Origin: Gnomoniopsis sp. IMI 355080
Taxonomy: Eukaryota > Ascomycota > Sordariomycetes > Diaporthales > Gnomoniaceae
Assembly (NCBI GenBank): GCA_027946555.1
Contig: JAPEVC010000188.1
Location: forward strand, 1-64,000
DNA length: 64,000 nucleotides
Direction: 5' to 3'
Positions within the stretch are counted from its first letter, which is position 1. Each line of letters opens with the position of its first letter. Position numbers and translations under genes: made by a program. Shown here piece after piece: positions 1 to 11,864 of the stretch. The notes below the pieces were generated by a model. It saw only the letters and a list, made by a program, of their open reading frames with translations. It did not search any database and was not told where the DNA came from.

Positions 1-768
1 TTCGGGGGGGGGGGGAAGAGAATAACATCTGCTCTCCGCTCTGGGCTCAGCCCTCTCATCATCAGTCAAGGGTGACTTACAGCAATCCGGACAAGTGGCT
101 CCCATGCACATCTTGCAAATAGAAAGAAGAGTGGGCGTGTGGATGTGTGTATTGTTTTTTTGGTCTGGAAATTGAAAAGGGGAGACGAAAGTTTGGGGAG
201 AGCTTGTGTGGGCCTTTCTCTTAGTCCTGCGAGGAATGGAAGCGGCTTTTTGTAATCGTGATTACGGCGACGTCGGTGATGTCGGTGATGTGTAACCGGG
301 CGAGTCTCGGGACTGAAGGAGTGGAAAAAGATGATTTGCCCTCCCCGGGAGGCTCTCGGTGGAGTTTTCTTCGGCCCGTTCCGGCATGGAGCTTGACGAG
401 GTCACTACCCGCGACTTATCGGCGATCACCGCTCTTGGACGGCGACCAAACATCTGCCTTTACAATTATTTTCTATCCGCACTCAAGTGAGAATGTGCTT
501 CGGCGCGTCGGGCAAGTGACAAATTGTGTCATAGAACGCTTCGAGGAACACGGGAGAACGAGGCATAATTCGTCAAATAGTGGAAGATCCTTTCAGAACG
601 CAGAAATAACAATTACTACAGGTATCTCATTGCTCATCATCCCGCTTCAAACGAAAGTCTCCTCCATATCAATTACACCCTTCCGCGTCTTAGTGCACCC
701 GCCATCACCCATCGGCCACGAGCGTATTATGCATCGTCAGCAAAGCCTCGAAAGCACAAGATAGCACT
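1..768. other. Gene-free left edge
   Basis: No gene can be supported here. The stretch starts with a run of 12 G at positions 4-15 and then holds mixed-composition DNA downstream of the first minus-strand gene, so its right part is probably that gene's 3' untranslated region and terminator. A plus-strand open frame at 258-764 has no recognisable domain and no splice context. Confidence 0.6.
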
Positions 769-1938
769 CTAGCTCTTGTGCAGCTTGGCCTTGATCTTAT
801 CCTTGAGACTTGTCTTGTCCTTCTTGGAGTCGGGAGAGTCTGAGGACGTATCTTCTGGCTCGGTCTTGTTGTCCGAAGCTGCAGCTGCGGCTGGCTTGTG
901 GATTCCCTTCTCCTCCAAAAGGCCTGAATATCGTTAGCAATGCTCATATTGTACGCGGGGTAAGACAAGTTGGATGTCAAGACTTACGGTCAGCCTCCTT
1001 GCCTGCGCCTGGCTTCGTGGCGTCAAAGTCACCACCATCAGCCTGCAGTCCTGAAGTCTTGACGTACTGCTCCCCAGTGCCCTTCTTATCGCTCTTGCTG
1101 TGAAGCCCCTCAGGGTCGTCATCATTCTCGTCGGCCTTCTTACCAGAGGCGGCAGCGTCACCGCCGTGCTCGCGAGCAACCTCATCGATGGGTTTGGGAC
1201 CAGGCCCATCCGCTTTGGCAGGGTTGTTTCCCTCATCTAGAGCGCCAGTGTCGTCAACATTCTTGCGCTGTGCCTCGACCTTGGGGTCTGTGGTGGCGCT
1301 GGAGTCAGGGTCCCGAATGTCAGCTTGGGCAGCCTTGAAACCACCGTGGTCACCCGTGGTGGAGGGCTGCTCGCTGGTGGGACCTTTTGTTCCCGTTGTC
1401 TCTCCGGTCGTGGCGGTTTCAGGGGCCTTGGATTGCGTGCCAGTAGTCAATCCGGTCGTGGCGGTCTCAGGGGCCTTGGATTGTGTGCCAGTAGTCAATC
1501 CGGACGTCTCAGTCTCGGGGGCCTTGGATTGTGTGCCGGTAGTCAACCCGGACGTCTCAGTCTCGGGGACCTTGGACTGTGTGCCAGTAGTCAGCCCAGA
1601 CGTCTCAGTCTCGGGGGCGTGAGTAGTCTCTGCACAGCATGATTGATCAGCACATGGTGTACTTTGGTCTGCGATGCTCAAAACATATCTGATCGTTCGG
1701 GACTCGCAAGTGATAGAGGGGGGAGCGAACCAATGTTGCCAGCGTCGAACGGCTCACCCTTGGAAGTATCTCCCAGCTTGCCAGAAACGGGCTCTTGACC
1801 TTGAGTTTCGTTGTTCATTGTCGAGGTGGTGGTGGTGGTGGTGTTGTCGTTTGTGGTAGTGTCAGAGGTAGTTTTGTTGTCGCCTTCACCCCAGATGGCC
1901 TTGGCAGCGGACGAAGCCATAGAATTAATAGTCTCCAT
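769..1938 (-). CDS. Disordered Thr/Gly/Lys-rich protein with 16-residue tandem repeats
   Basis: Three exons (1938-1731, 1629-988, 923-769) give 334 residues in one frame. Intron 1 has a GTTCGC donor, CTGAT branch site and GCAG acceptor; intron 2 has GTAAGT, CTAAC and TTCAG. The N-terminus (METINSMASSAAKAIWGEG) and the nearby motif SGKLGDTSKGEPFDAGN, together with the lysine-rich C-terminal tail (LKDKIKAKLHKS), resemble a family of small fungal proteins of unknown function that I know only as conserved hypotheticals. The middle is low-complexity and contains five 16-residue repeats of the type PETETSGLTTGTQSKA. There is no signal peptide, membrane segment or cysteine-rich domain. The protein is probably intrinsically disordered. 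The lysine-rich tail might bind nucleic acid or membranes, but that is a guess. No function is assigned. Confidence 0.8.
1376..1615 (-). repeat. Five in-frame 48-bp tandem repeats
   Basis: Five consecutive 48-nt units encode 16-residue repeats. The first three read PETETSGLTTGTQSK with V or A at the end. The fourth has ATT in place of ETS, and the fifth diverges at its end (TTGTKGP). Because the period is a multiple of three, copy number can change without breaking the frame. The gradient of divergence toward the fifth copy suggests that the first copies are the most recently duplicated. Confidence 0.9.
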
Positions 1939-3214
1939 GGTTGGTAGCTGATCAAAGATCTGGTGATGTAATGATGGGCTCGAATCTTGCGGTGCGGGTC
2001 AGATGCTAAGTGACGTTTGAAATGGTGGCACAGTCACTCACGGTCTGACAGTCGAAAAGTGGGTGTAAGACGATCACAGTCCTGATTCGGTTTATGGGGA
2101 TGGGCGAATGACTGCGAATGCAAGGTGCAGAAGTGATGTTATCAAATCAAGATACTATATTACTTTACGAGTATTGCAGAGGAACAAGTCCTTATAGCAT
2201 GGCCAAGAGGGAAGGAAAGGCTATATTTGTACGAGTAGGACGATCCCTCAAGCAGGTTCAGCTTCAACTCAATGCTGGCTGGACCTCCAAGGCAGTGACG
2301 TGGTGGCATGCACGGCACACAAGGGTTACTGCCTTCTTTGAAGATGTAATTTTACCCGACTTTGTTAGCTCCCTCAGCTTCCCCTTGACGTCTGTCACCA
2401 CGGAATACTGAATAGCCAATCGTCTGATTAGCGGCAACGCGCCCCGCCGTCACAAGTACGCAAGCGTCCTGGGCGTTGTTCGCGGAATATCCAAGGCAAT
2501 GAATGTTTGACACCTGACCAAAATCATCAACACCTAGGTAGGTAATTTACGTGGCACTTACTACTGGATCTCGTCTTCATGTGCTACATTCCTCCGTAAC
2601 AACCCCTTTATTTGTGGCGGCCACAAGACGACCACCAAGTCGATCTAATTGAAGCATTCGACGACTTCCATCTCAACAACAAAATTGGCGAGAACATGAC
2701 AAGCCGTAAATTGCAGTGTGATACTTGCCCAATGCCAGCTCAGGCCCTGTCACTCACGAAATAGCGGGGAACATCCCAACGAAGACGCCATGACGTCGGG
2801 CCGCACTACGTCACTTCCTTTCCGCGGCTGATAAACGCGATCCTATGCCAGGGGGGCCCCTGGCGGTGCTAAGCCTACCTCGGCGAGTACCAGAATACCG
2901 GTATTGGTGTGAAGACCTTGCACGACCTCCTTCATTAATATGGACCACCTTGATTTTGGACATAAAGCAGGTTAACAAGATAGCTCGTTAGAACCCCTTG
3001 TTATATGCACTTGAATCCACTCGAATGCCATACATGCATGTCCATGTATCATTTTCTTGTGAAGTGGGCTGTTGGGCAAGTACCCAGAGTAGGCAAAGGG
3101 GAAGATGTAGAAAGTTCCCAGGACCATCCGCCACGTCAACAAGAACCATGATATGGCCATTTTGACTATATGGATCCAGATTCAAAATACTTGCTCGTGT
3201 ACCTAATCAGTCTG
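1939..3214. other. Intergenic: promoter of the repeat protein and 3' end of the fusion gene
   Basis: No coding region is supported. Both flanking genes lie on the minus strand, so this gap holds the upstream region of the disordered repeat protein and the downstream region of the HeLo-like fusion gene. It contains one copy of the TACCTAGGTA-type element at 2532-2544. Small open frames around 2972-3185 look random. Confidence 0.6.
2532..2544. repeat. TACCTAGGTA-family element
   Basis: The sequence ACCTAGGTAGGTA belongs to a short palindromic family scattered between genes throughout this window. Confidence 0.6.
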
Positions 3215-6200
3215 TCACGCTCTGCTCCTGATGGACCCAAGACTCATCTTGCCAATGCCTTCGGAAATGTCCCCCAGGCCACCAGTCCCACCAGGATCGG
3301 CCATTGGTGATGGCCTCATGTCACCAGCCTGAGCGCTGACCTTCACAGACCCCTTGCCCTTCCTCATACTTCTACGCTTGGCCGCGGCCATCGAGCGAAG
3401 GTCAGCGTCCACATCGGACTCAGTGCCACACACAAGTGGCTCATGGTACTGTTCTTCACTCCCGTCTCCCACCATGCGCACTACGGGATCTCCACCGGGC
3501 AACCTGATCACGGATGCTTCTAGAGTCTCGGCGATATCGAGCAGCAGCACGTCCATCGGGCAGATGTAAGCGACCTTCTTCCGCTGTGAGAACGCCAGCA
3601 CATGCCCACACACCTGACCTTTGCTCCGCTCAACAATCCACGCACCACTGTCGCCAGGCAGCCCGAGTGGAAGACGCGACTTGTCATCGTCGTTCTTCTC
3701 AGATGGCGAGCTGGTCACCTGATATGTGTGACTGGGTGAGGTCCGCCCATAGATTTTGACCGAGGTCAGAGCCGGGAGGATGAGACCTGTCTGCAGGCCG
3801 CTCGTCCGCGCTATGCACTGCACCTCAAGATTTGGCAAGGCTGTCGTAGATAGTACGGTGCTAGGCTGCATTGGCGATCCATCTCCAGCGCAGGCCCTAG
3901 GGATTGAATTTTCATCTGGCAGTCGGTCATCTTTGAATTCAAATAATGCCCAATCGATCTCGTGAATCAGACCACGCTCATCGTTGCGCCGTCGAATGCC
4001 GCTCGAGGCAAAGACTTCGCCAAGACTGAACGTATCGAGATGCTCTTCATCCTGAGTGTCCTCGCTGGCATAAAAGCCTTCTTCGACATCGTCGAGGGCT
4101 GGCTGGCTGACGATATAGCCATCCCCGCAACCAGGCTCCACGCCTGGTATATCTCCTGGCTGACCGTATTCGTCTTCTCCCTCCTCATCGGAGTCATAGT
4201 ATGAGCTGGTCACTGCCGACTCGGTGTTCGTCTCTGATTCTGCCTCAGAGAACTCTGCTGCATAGTCGCCGCTGTCACTACTGTTTTCAGATACAGACTG
4301 AGACGCCTCGTCTGGGTACTGCTGGGCGTACCAGGCCGCCAGGTCAGGAATTTGACCCTTTGAGCCAGCCATGCTACGCTGAATACGTTGTGCTTGTTTG
4401 GGTGTCAAAGTTGACTGTTCGGCCTCAGGATCGTCGAGCATGTGGTGGACTGTCATGCCGTAGGTCTTGTCATCCACGACAACTAACCCCCCAAAGCTGA
4501 CTGGTGGCAAGTGACGGTCGCCGACCCACGCTCCTATGCTGGCTCCATTCGATGGGCGCTCCTGAAATCCTCCATTAGCGGCGGGCACTACTTCACCATC
4601 GGCACTCTCTGGGTGGGCCATGCTGCGCTTCGTACCAGTACCTTCACCGCGCGATCGAAGCACGTGTCCTCGGCAGACTTTCAGTGCGTAGCCTGTGGTG
4701 CCGTCGAATAGTGCACCCATCTTTCGACGCAAAATGCCCTTTACTTTGGATACAGAAGTACAAACGACCAGAACAGTCGGCTTAGTCTCTTTGGAGGAGT
4801 CTCCAATCGACTCAAGGGAGATCTCGACCGATTCGGGATTTTTGCGATAGAAGTGTCGCAGAGCCTGGTTGATCTGCGGCATCAGAACAGTGTTCCAATG
4901 TTCGACAGCTTCGGGTGGGAGAGCTGTGTGAGGATACAGGCGACATTTGGATGAGCGCTTCTGTCTTGGCTCGGACGAGGGAGGAGCAGCTGCTTTTTTG
5001 TCAGTAGTAAACGCTGCCACGGCGACTGGACGAGCATACCTCTTGGTGAGTCGATTCGAGGTGGAGCAGCAGCCCTGATTGTGGGCGCCTCAATTTTTGC
5101 TATATCGAAGCCAGCTTCACGCGCCTTGGCGTCTCTTGAGGAGCTGGCAACGGTGGTCTCGGACTTCTCGGGTTGTCGCGTTGTCGGAGACTGAATGCCC
5201 AAGTCACTGCTGAGGCGGTCCTCGAGACCACCAACACTATCTAAAATGGCGCAGGCCTCTAAGAAACGGCTGGTCTTGACCTGGACCTGTGTCATGACTT
5301 GGCTGTTCTCTGACCCCGCTCGCAGCTCTTCGTCCACCGCAGTCCAGCACGTCTGCACCGCCTTCATATATAGCGAACCACACCGGATCGCGAGCTGATC
5401 TAAAACAGCCTCTGCAACAAGCGCAGCGGACGAACTCGAGACGAGGTTTTCTAGCGGTGTCCACAGACCAATGGACACAAGCAGCATTGCCAGTGAGTAC
5501 AGGTCGAAGGCTTTGGAATCGGGGTTCGAGAGGAGAGATTTCTCCCCCGTAGTCTTAGGATCAAGAGGATGGCGGTAAAGCGAGGCGCCTGGCGTAGTAC
5601 TGTCCTGGAAACTTCCAGAGAACAAATCGAAGGATGATATCAAAGGTCTTCGAATGTCCACTTCGTCAGCATCCAGAGAAGGTTCCACGCCGACAGCCTT
5701 GCAGAAGGAGACGTTGGAATTGACTAGGTTTCCATGGGTGATTCCACGAGCATGCATATCGAAAATTGTATTGGCCAGATTGAAGGCCAGCCGGAATTTG
5801 GCTTCCAGAGGAGGCTCAAAGTCTGGTCTTGAAAGGAGGTCGGCAAGCGAACAGAGCGTATTCAAAGCATGATGGGTGACAGATTCGAAAGATACCGGAT
5901 TGAAGGACGGTGGAAAGTGGTAGACAAGACCTAGTCTCGAATTTTTCATGTCCTCAAAGTAGCCAAGCAGCTGTGGGAGACCGGTCCAAGAGCCGGGAGA
6001 GCGTTGTGGCTCTGTCTGCAGCCCTGCAGAAAGTTTCTCAAAGCGAGACATGTCGGGCATGATGTCCACCTGGGAGTACATGGGGTCAAACTCAGCGTAC
6101 TCCAGTAGCAGTGCGGTATATGGACGGCCATTGTTCCTGGTCAGGTCGGAGTACGCTTGCTTGCTCATAAAGACAATGTCACGAGATTGAATCTCCACCG

Positions 6201-6834
6201 TTGTCTCTGACATGGGCAGGGGCTGCCTTTCACTCATGCTGGTCAAAGTCTGGGGATCAATCTTTTGAGGCGTCTGCATTCGGGTGGACTCAAAGGCGCG
6301 CATGTCTTCAGTAGAGGAACTCTTGTAGAGCCTAGCTCGTGCCTGAGTAGACAAAGCTCCGCTTGATCTCGTCCTCGATAGGTCGTATAACGTGTCGATG
6401 CAGGCAGTCAGCTCCCTGATTAAGTCCTCAAACTTGGTTTTGTTCCACGGAACAATGGGAATCTTCTTGTCACCCAACGGCCGCAAAGGCTCTCCAGCTT
6501 GGCGTCTTGAACTTGCCCACAAGGGTTCGGCCTCGGCCAAGATTTCCTTGATATTTGACATGATACTGCCGACAACCTCACTTACACCGGCCTTGGAAAG
6601 GGCATCGTCGATGACATCGGCGTTGGTTGGGTCAGACCAGCCTAGGCCCCAGGTGACGAGGCGGTCATTTTGGATTTTGAGCTTCCGGTGGAGAGACTTG
6701 ATGTCCGGATCTTCAACCTCACGGATAGGCTCCTTGACAAAGTCGGAGGATTTCTTGGTGTCAGTGTATAGTGTGCTCAACCGCCGCTGGACTGGCATCT
6801 GGAAGCCACCCTGGGGCAGGCCGTAGGACGACAT
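3215..6834 (-). CDS. HeLo-like / pseudokinase / trypsin-like protease fusion protein
   Basis: Two exons (6834-5040 and 4989-3215) join in phase across a 50-nt intron with a GTATGC donor, CTACTGAC branch and GCAG acceptor, giving 1189 residues. Residues about 40-155 resemble the second half of fungal HeLo-like (prion-inhibition and propagation) domains: RLVTWGLGW, a helix with ILAEAEPLW, then WNKTKFEDLIRELTACIDTLYDL-like spacing. The hydrophobic first helix of HeLo proteins is not evident. Residues about 215-500 look like a degenerate protein kinase: HGNL-VNSN at 367-374 replaces HRDLKxxN, no clear VAIK lysine is visible, and FDLYSLAMLL fits the F helix. The C-terminal third has a chymotrypsin-fold pattern: VHHM at 780-782, IDWALFEF with D944, and LPGDSGAW with S1046, separated by a long acidic insert. 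Family knowledge links HeLo-like domains to fungal cell death and non-self recognition. That the protease is active and gated by the pseudokinase is my inference. Confidence 0.85.
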
Positions 6835-9310
6835 GGTGCTCTTAAATAACAGGGCCTAAGCCCGCTGAAAATAGAAACCGAGATAAATAGTAGGTGATTG
6901 CAACGTAAAAGAAGATCAAGATGTGATTAGATCATTGTGTTGAAGAAGCCGAGGGGCGGGGTGACCGGTCTTTACTTAGGTCATGCGTAGCTTGTGAGCG
7001 GGCTATCACAGAGGTTCTGGGACTGTAGAGTTGTCTTCACATGCGCAGCAAGTTGAATGAGAGGGGAGGCTGATTTGAGGATTCTGATTCTGAGCCTGAA
7101 GAATGTAAAGAGAATAGAGTGGAGCGCGCGAACAGATGCTGCGCATGTGGCAGCGACACCATGGAGGACTCAACGAGTTCTTAGCATACAATGCTAGATT
7201 TCGGCCGAGCCGAACAGGTGGGAATTGGAACACGACTGGATCAGCACTAGCCGCTGTCTTTCGCAAAGATACCAACCCAGGTAGGTATGCTGGCGTTGTG
7301 GTCGCGTCGTGCAGGATTGGGGGTGTGTGTTGGCCATCGGAACTATTCAATCTTGCTTGGTCCAATGTGGACAATGTTGCTGCCTGGAGTCAGGCAGCCG
7401 AATAAAATGCAGAACACCGCCAATCAAACGCCGGAAAGGGGACCGCCCTTGCTTATATAAGCGCGCCTCTGATTCGCGACGACAAGCCGCATGTGTACCT
7501 GGGTACTTTTCATGAGTTCTTTTTTGTTTTTAAATTATTAGAAAGCCGTATATGCCACGAGCAGAATAGCGGCTGGCTAATGACAACGCCTCAAGCGTGT
7601 TGTCACTAATATCGAGCCTCGAGGCTGATGATCTTCAGCTCGTTGCTAGCGTGCTAAGCACAAGGACATGGGCTTCCTTCTACTTTATCAAATCTAGAAT
7701 TGCTTGTCTAAGATTGATATGTTCGCATCGGGTATACATTTGACTGTTGTGGAGTCATACAGATTCTATGCCCTCAACACCAGGCGATCTCTGTATGCGG
7801 CAAGGTTCCTATCGGCAGCTGAGCCGGCGTGGGCCCCCCAAATCTGACACCGAGATAAACTCTAGTCGGCGACTATTTTATGAAGTTGAATCTTGTCAAT
7901 ACCATCTTCCCCCTAGTGGAATTGATCAAGAATCCCACATGAAACAAAACGAGGCTATTACGTAAATGTCATGGTATCCCAATTTCGTGGTCCGTTGCCT
8001 ACTGCATTTCCTCATGTAGGATCGAAAGGGGCTGTAGACTTGTCTTCAAGGCTGCTTACGGAGCCTCCTCCGCTAGATCCTTGGTCTGATGTTGACTGAA
8101 ATTGTACTCAGGGCTTTGACGAGAAAATTCTTAAATAATTTCATCCAGGGTGACTTGGGACTCATGTGATACTGGAAGACAAATAATACAAGTCAGCCCG
8201 AAGCCTCATCTGGTAATAATTAGTAGGCAAGGAACCCTTTAGTGGAGACAACCCTTTCTACCGAAGAAATGGTATCATCATTATTGTCGAGATAGCAGTA
8301 TAACCATAGGCCAATCTGAAGTACGGGAAATTTGGGTGCCTAAGTTCATGCTCCACAAACTCGCGTTCAAGCTTGCGCGGCGAGCGGGAATATCCCACAA
8401 CATTATTTCCTTGCAGACTAAAAACGGGACAGAGGCGGGTAAAGTAATCTTCGAAGCTAGATCATTCAATCCCTCCTGTACGTCTGCATGGCACACCTGA
8501 AATGAATCAAAGTCATGTATCAGTCCACCTGGAACTCAAAAAGCGAAGTCAGATGATGGTCTACCGAGGTAAGCAGTGCTTAGACGCACAGTCGTCCCGA
8601 AAAACGGGATTAAGGATGCAAACATCAAGTCTGGAATACTAGCAGCCTGGAGACTGTCGTTTTGTTCAATGATCGCAACCTAGAGAGCTCACGAGCCAGT
8701 GGTATTACAGATGACCAGCCGAAGTGCCGAGTGCCAATGGCTTCCAGGCAGCGAGGAAAAAACGCTGTCATGTGGTTATACCTCAATCTTTTGTATTGCT
8801 AACTTCGAGAAAGTCTAGATGCGACATCTGTCACCGTAGCGATAGGGTCCCAACGGAGAGCGTACAAGAGGGCATTCTCGAGAAAACAACATCCTCAGAG
8901 GTAATTGGTGAATATAAGCATCAGATGTTTGGAAACACTTGAGGTGAGCACCTTCAACAGTGGAATATGTACTGTCTAAGTAGTAGGCAATAAGTTGGGA
9001 GTTGACACAGATATACATACGCGTTAGATGTCACACGTGGAGGGGAAGCATGACCTTGATGTTTACCCGGGTTCGGGTAAAATGTTACCAAATTACCACA
9101 TCTTGTGGTCTACTACACCAATTCTCTGGGTCATTGTCTGTAGCCAATATAGAAAGGAGGAGATGTGGAGGATTAATTTTGAATTCAGCTGTCTATTGAA
9201 AATGTGCATTGCAGAGGTCAGGTCGCTCTGACTTAGATAAGCAACACGGGCTTTAGACAAGCTCTTCATATCTGCTCACAGGTGTCGTCGACTTTCATCA
9301 TTGTATTTCT
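6835..9310. other. Intergenic, 2.5 kb, no gene supported
   Basis: This gap lies between the start of the fusion gene and the stop of the arginyl-tRNA synthetase, both on the minus strand. The part next to 6835 should hold the fusion-gene promoter. A related CCAGGTAGGTA-type element lies near 7278-7288. Open frames up to about 120 codons occur on both strands around 7000-7400, but they overlap each other, lack family features and carry no convincing splice sites. Positions 7500-9200 look AT-richer and non-coding. Confidence 0.55.
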
Positions 9311-11658
9311 TCACATGCGCTCCACAGGAGTCAGGCCCAGCAACCTCATGCCGTTGGCAATTACGATTCGTGCGGCATCGAAAAGTGCCATGCGAGCCTT
9401 CTTTGTCTCCTCCTCGGCGCCCACGATACGCAGCACCTCGTAACTCGAGCTGAGCACATGCGTCAGCTTGAACAGATACACGGCGACGGTTGTGGGCTCA
9501 AGTGTCTTGAGCGTGTTCTGCACCACGTCAGGATATTGGCTGAGCACGCGGGCCAGGTTGACGGCGTGTGGCTCTTTGAGCAAGGTCATGTCGGCCTTCT
9601 CGAGCTCCTCGGCGGGAATTGCTGCCCGGCGCTCGATGGAGCAGACTCGGGCGTGGGCGTACTGGAGGTATGGACCTGTGTCTCCCTCGAAGGACGTCAT
9701 TGCCTCCATGTTGAAGGTGTAGTTATTGATCCTGGCGTTGCTGTTAGTTGGCTGCTCATGTCCTACCTGCCGCACTCCTTAGCTTCAGATCTTGAACATA
9801 CCTCTTGCCAGTCATATCCTGAACCATCACACTGCTGATGCCCAGGGTATCAGCCACAGCGTCAGGGTTCTCAACTTGCGCGTATTTTTCCTCATTCTTG
9901 CGCATAACCTCGTGCATCTTGTCACCCACATCCCGCAGAATATCGTCCAAAAATTTCACCGTGCCCTTGCGTGTGCTCATACCCAGCACCATACCGAAGT
10001 TGATGTGCTGGCACCTATCCGCAATGTCCTTGTTGCCCATCAACTCCACGATTTTGAAGAGCTGCTTCAGGTGCAAGTCTTGCTGCGAAGCCACAACATA
10101 GATCATCTGGTCGTACTTGTACTTCTCATACCGGCCCATCAACTCGCTGATATCGCGCGTCAAATATAGTGCCGTGCCATCCTTTTTGCGGATAATAGGA
10201 CGTTCGAGCCGCTTGCCCTCTTTGCCCGGGATAAGCGCGGCGAAGTCCACAATGCGCGCGCCGTCTGACTCTGTCGATATGCCCTTCTCCTCCATTTGCT
10301 TTGCAGCTGCCTCCATTGCCGACTCCGGGACTTGGCTTTCCCCCGAGTAGCTGTCGAAGTGGATATTCAACCGGGCGTATGTCTTCTTGTACCGCTCAAT
10401 AGAAAGATCACGGAACCGACGCCACATCTGCAATGCCGCCTCGTCGCCATCGACCATCTTCTTGAAATATTGACGGGCTTGCTCGTCCAGACCAGTGTCC
10501 TTGAGCTGTACGGCTTCGGCCTCTTTGCCCTCCTCCTTCAGGGCCTTAATCTTCTCCTCCTCTTCTTTGATTTCATTGTTGATGCGCACGTACAAGTGGA
10601 ACAGGTGGTTGATCGGATCTTTGAGCAACTCCTCTTCGTTACCGTACCGCTCAAATCCCAGGGCCAAAAGACCGTATTGCTTGCCCCAGTCGCCAAGGTA
10701 GTTGATACGCACGACATCCCAGCCGGCGCCCTCGTACAGGTTTGCAATGAAGCCGCCGATGATGGTGGACCGCAAATGGCCCGCATGGAAGGGTTTAGCA
10801 ATGTTGGGCGAAGAGAACTCGACAATGATGCGCTTGCGGCCAGCATCGGGGTTCTTGGGATCCTTGAAGCCCAGGGCTGGATTGCTGCCGTAATCTTTGC
10901 CGAGGGATCGGACCATGGGAATTACGGCCTTGGTCAGAGGTCCGGTCTGGTAGGTAAATGACAGATGGACGCCTGATACGTTGGGCTTTTGTATGAGGGG
11001 GTCATCTTCGGGGAACTGCTTGCACACACTGATTAGCGTACCATTTGCCTGCGCAAGGTGCTCAAAAAGAGGCAAGTACCTGTGCACCCCACTCCTCGGC
11101 CAGCTCGTTGGGCTTCTTGCCCTTCACCCTGAGAGCGGGCACGGCCAACATGAGGTCGCCCTTGTCCAGTCCTTGGGTCCATTGTATGGCGGGGTAGATG
11201 ATGTTCGGATCGACGCCGGTAATCTTCTCGAGGACCTTGGTCAAATGTAACCGGTAGACATCGGTGGGGTTTCTCTCGGGATAGCAGGCAGGGAACTTAT
11301 CGCGGATCTCGCTGAGGGAGAGGTTCGAGGTGAGCTTGACCAGCTGTTCAACGGCAGCAGGCGGGGCGGACGCCATGGTGGAAGCAGAGCGGGATGACGA
11401 TGGGATTGTGCCCGACGATGTTGTAGGAGAACTATGGGGGTCCGTCGTCAACGACGTTGTTGTAGCAAACAATCGTGCTGTTGTTGATTTCACGTGCAGT
11501 GTCGAAGTGGGGTTGTTTTTGCGGAAGGAGGGGTTCGTCGATTGCTGGAGCAGACCAGATCGTGCCCGGGTGCTTATAAGGGAAGTGGGCGGTTGAAATT
11601 TTATCACAGATCTGCTGAAAAAGAGGGAACGTCGAGAGAGTGTAGGAAAGACCTGCAT
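9311..11658 (-). CDS. Arginyl-tRNA synthetase, class I, probably dual-targeted
   Basis: Charges tRNA-Arg with arginine for translation. Exons 11658-11080, 11015-9802 and 9731-9311 give 737 residues. Intron 1 (64 nt) has a CTAAT branch and GCAG acceptor; intron 2 has GTATGT, CTAAC and CCAG. The class I signature appears as FSSPNIAKPFHAGHLRST (HIGH motif as HAGH), and the KMSKS position is the variant MSTRKGT usual for eukaryotic ArgRS. The C-terminal anticodon-binding part contains SFEGDTGPYLQYAHAR and ends LLGLTPVERM, a typical ArgRS tail. The first 94 residues form a basic, Ser/Thr/Arg-rich, acid-poor extension resembling a mitochondrial presequence. A second in-frame ATG at 11376 (MASAPP) starts what looks like the normal cytosolic protein. 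Single genes serving both compartments are known in fungi, so two starts are likely. Function is near certain; use of both starts is inferred. Confidence 0.96.
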
Positions 11659-11783
11659 GCCCTCTTTCTGCTAGATGCGCTCGGTATGAATCACCTTGGG
11701 TCCTTTCCCAAGCGTGACTCAATTGTTAATTTTTTGTAGAATCACAACCCGTTTAATCCCAGCTGCTGCTCCCGCGCGACAAA

Positions 11784-11795
11784 CTTATCGATAAG
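11784..11795. promoter_or_regulatory. Palindromic double GATA site CTTATCGATAAG
   Basis: A perfect 12-bp palindrome carrying two overlapping inverted GATAA cores, about 125-140 bp upstream of the arginyl-tRNA synthetase start. GATA-type zinc fingers are common regulators in fungi, but binding here is only a possibility. Confidence 0.3.
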
Positions 11796-11855
11796 AAGCA
11801 TCATCCCTGCTCTGCCCCCCCCCCCAAATGCACAGTCTGCTTATAGGTACATTGG

Positions 11856-11864
11856 TACCTAGGT
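11856..11864. repeat. TACCTAGGTA-family element
   Basis: TACCTAGGT lies within a longer GGTACCTAGGTG context, between the synthetase and reductase genes. Confidence 0.55.

Noticed and set aside
258..764. 168-codon plus-strand open frame at the left edge
   Set aside because: No recognisable domain, no splice-supported extension, overlaps another open frame on the minus strand and lies in the likely 3' flank of the first gene.
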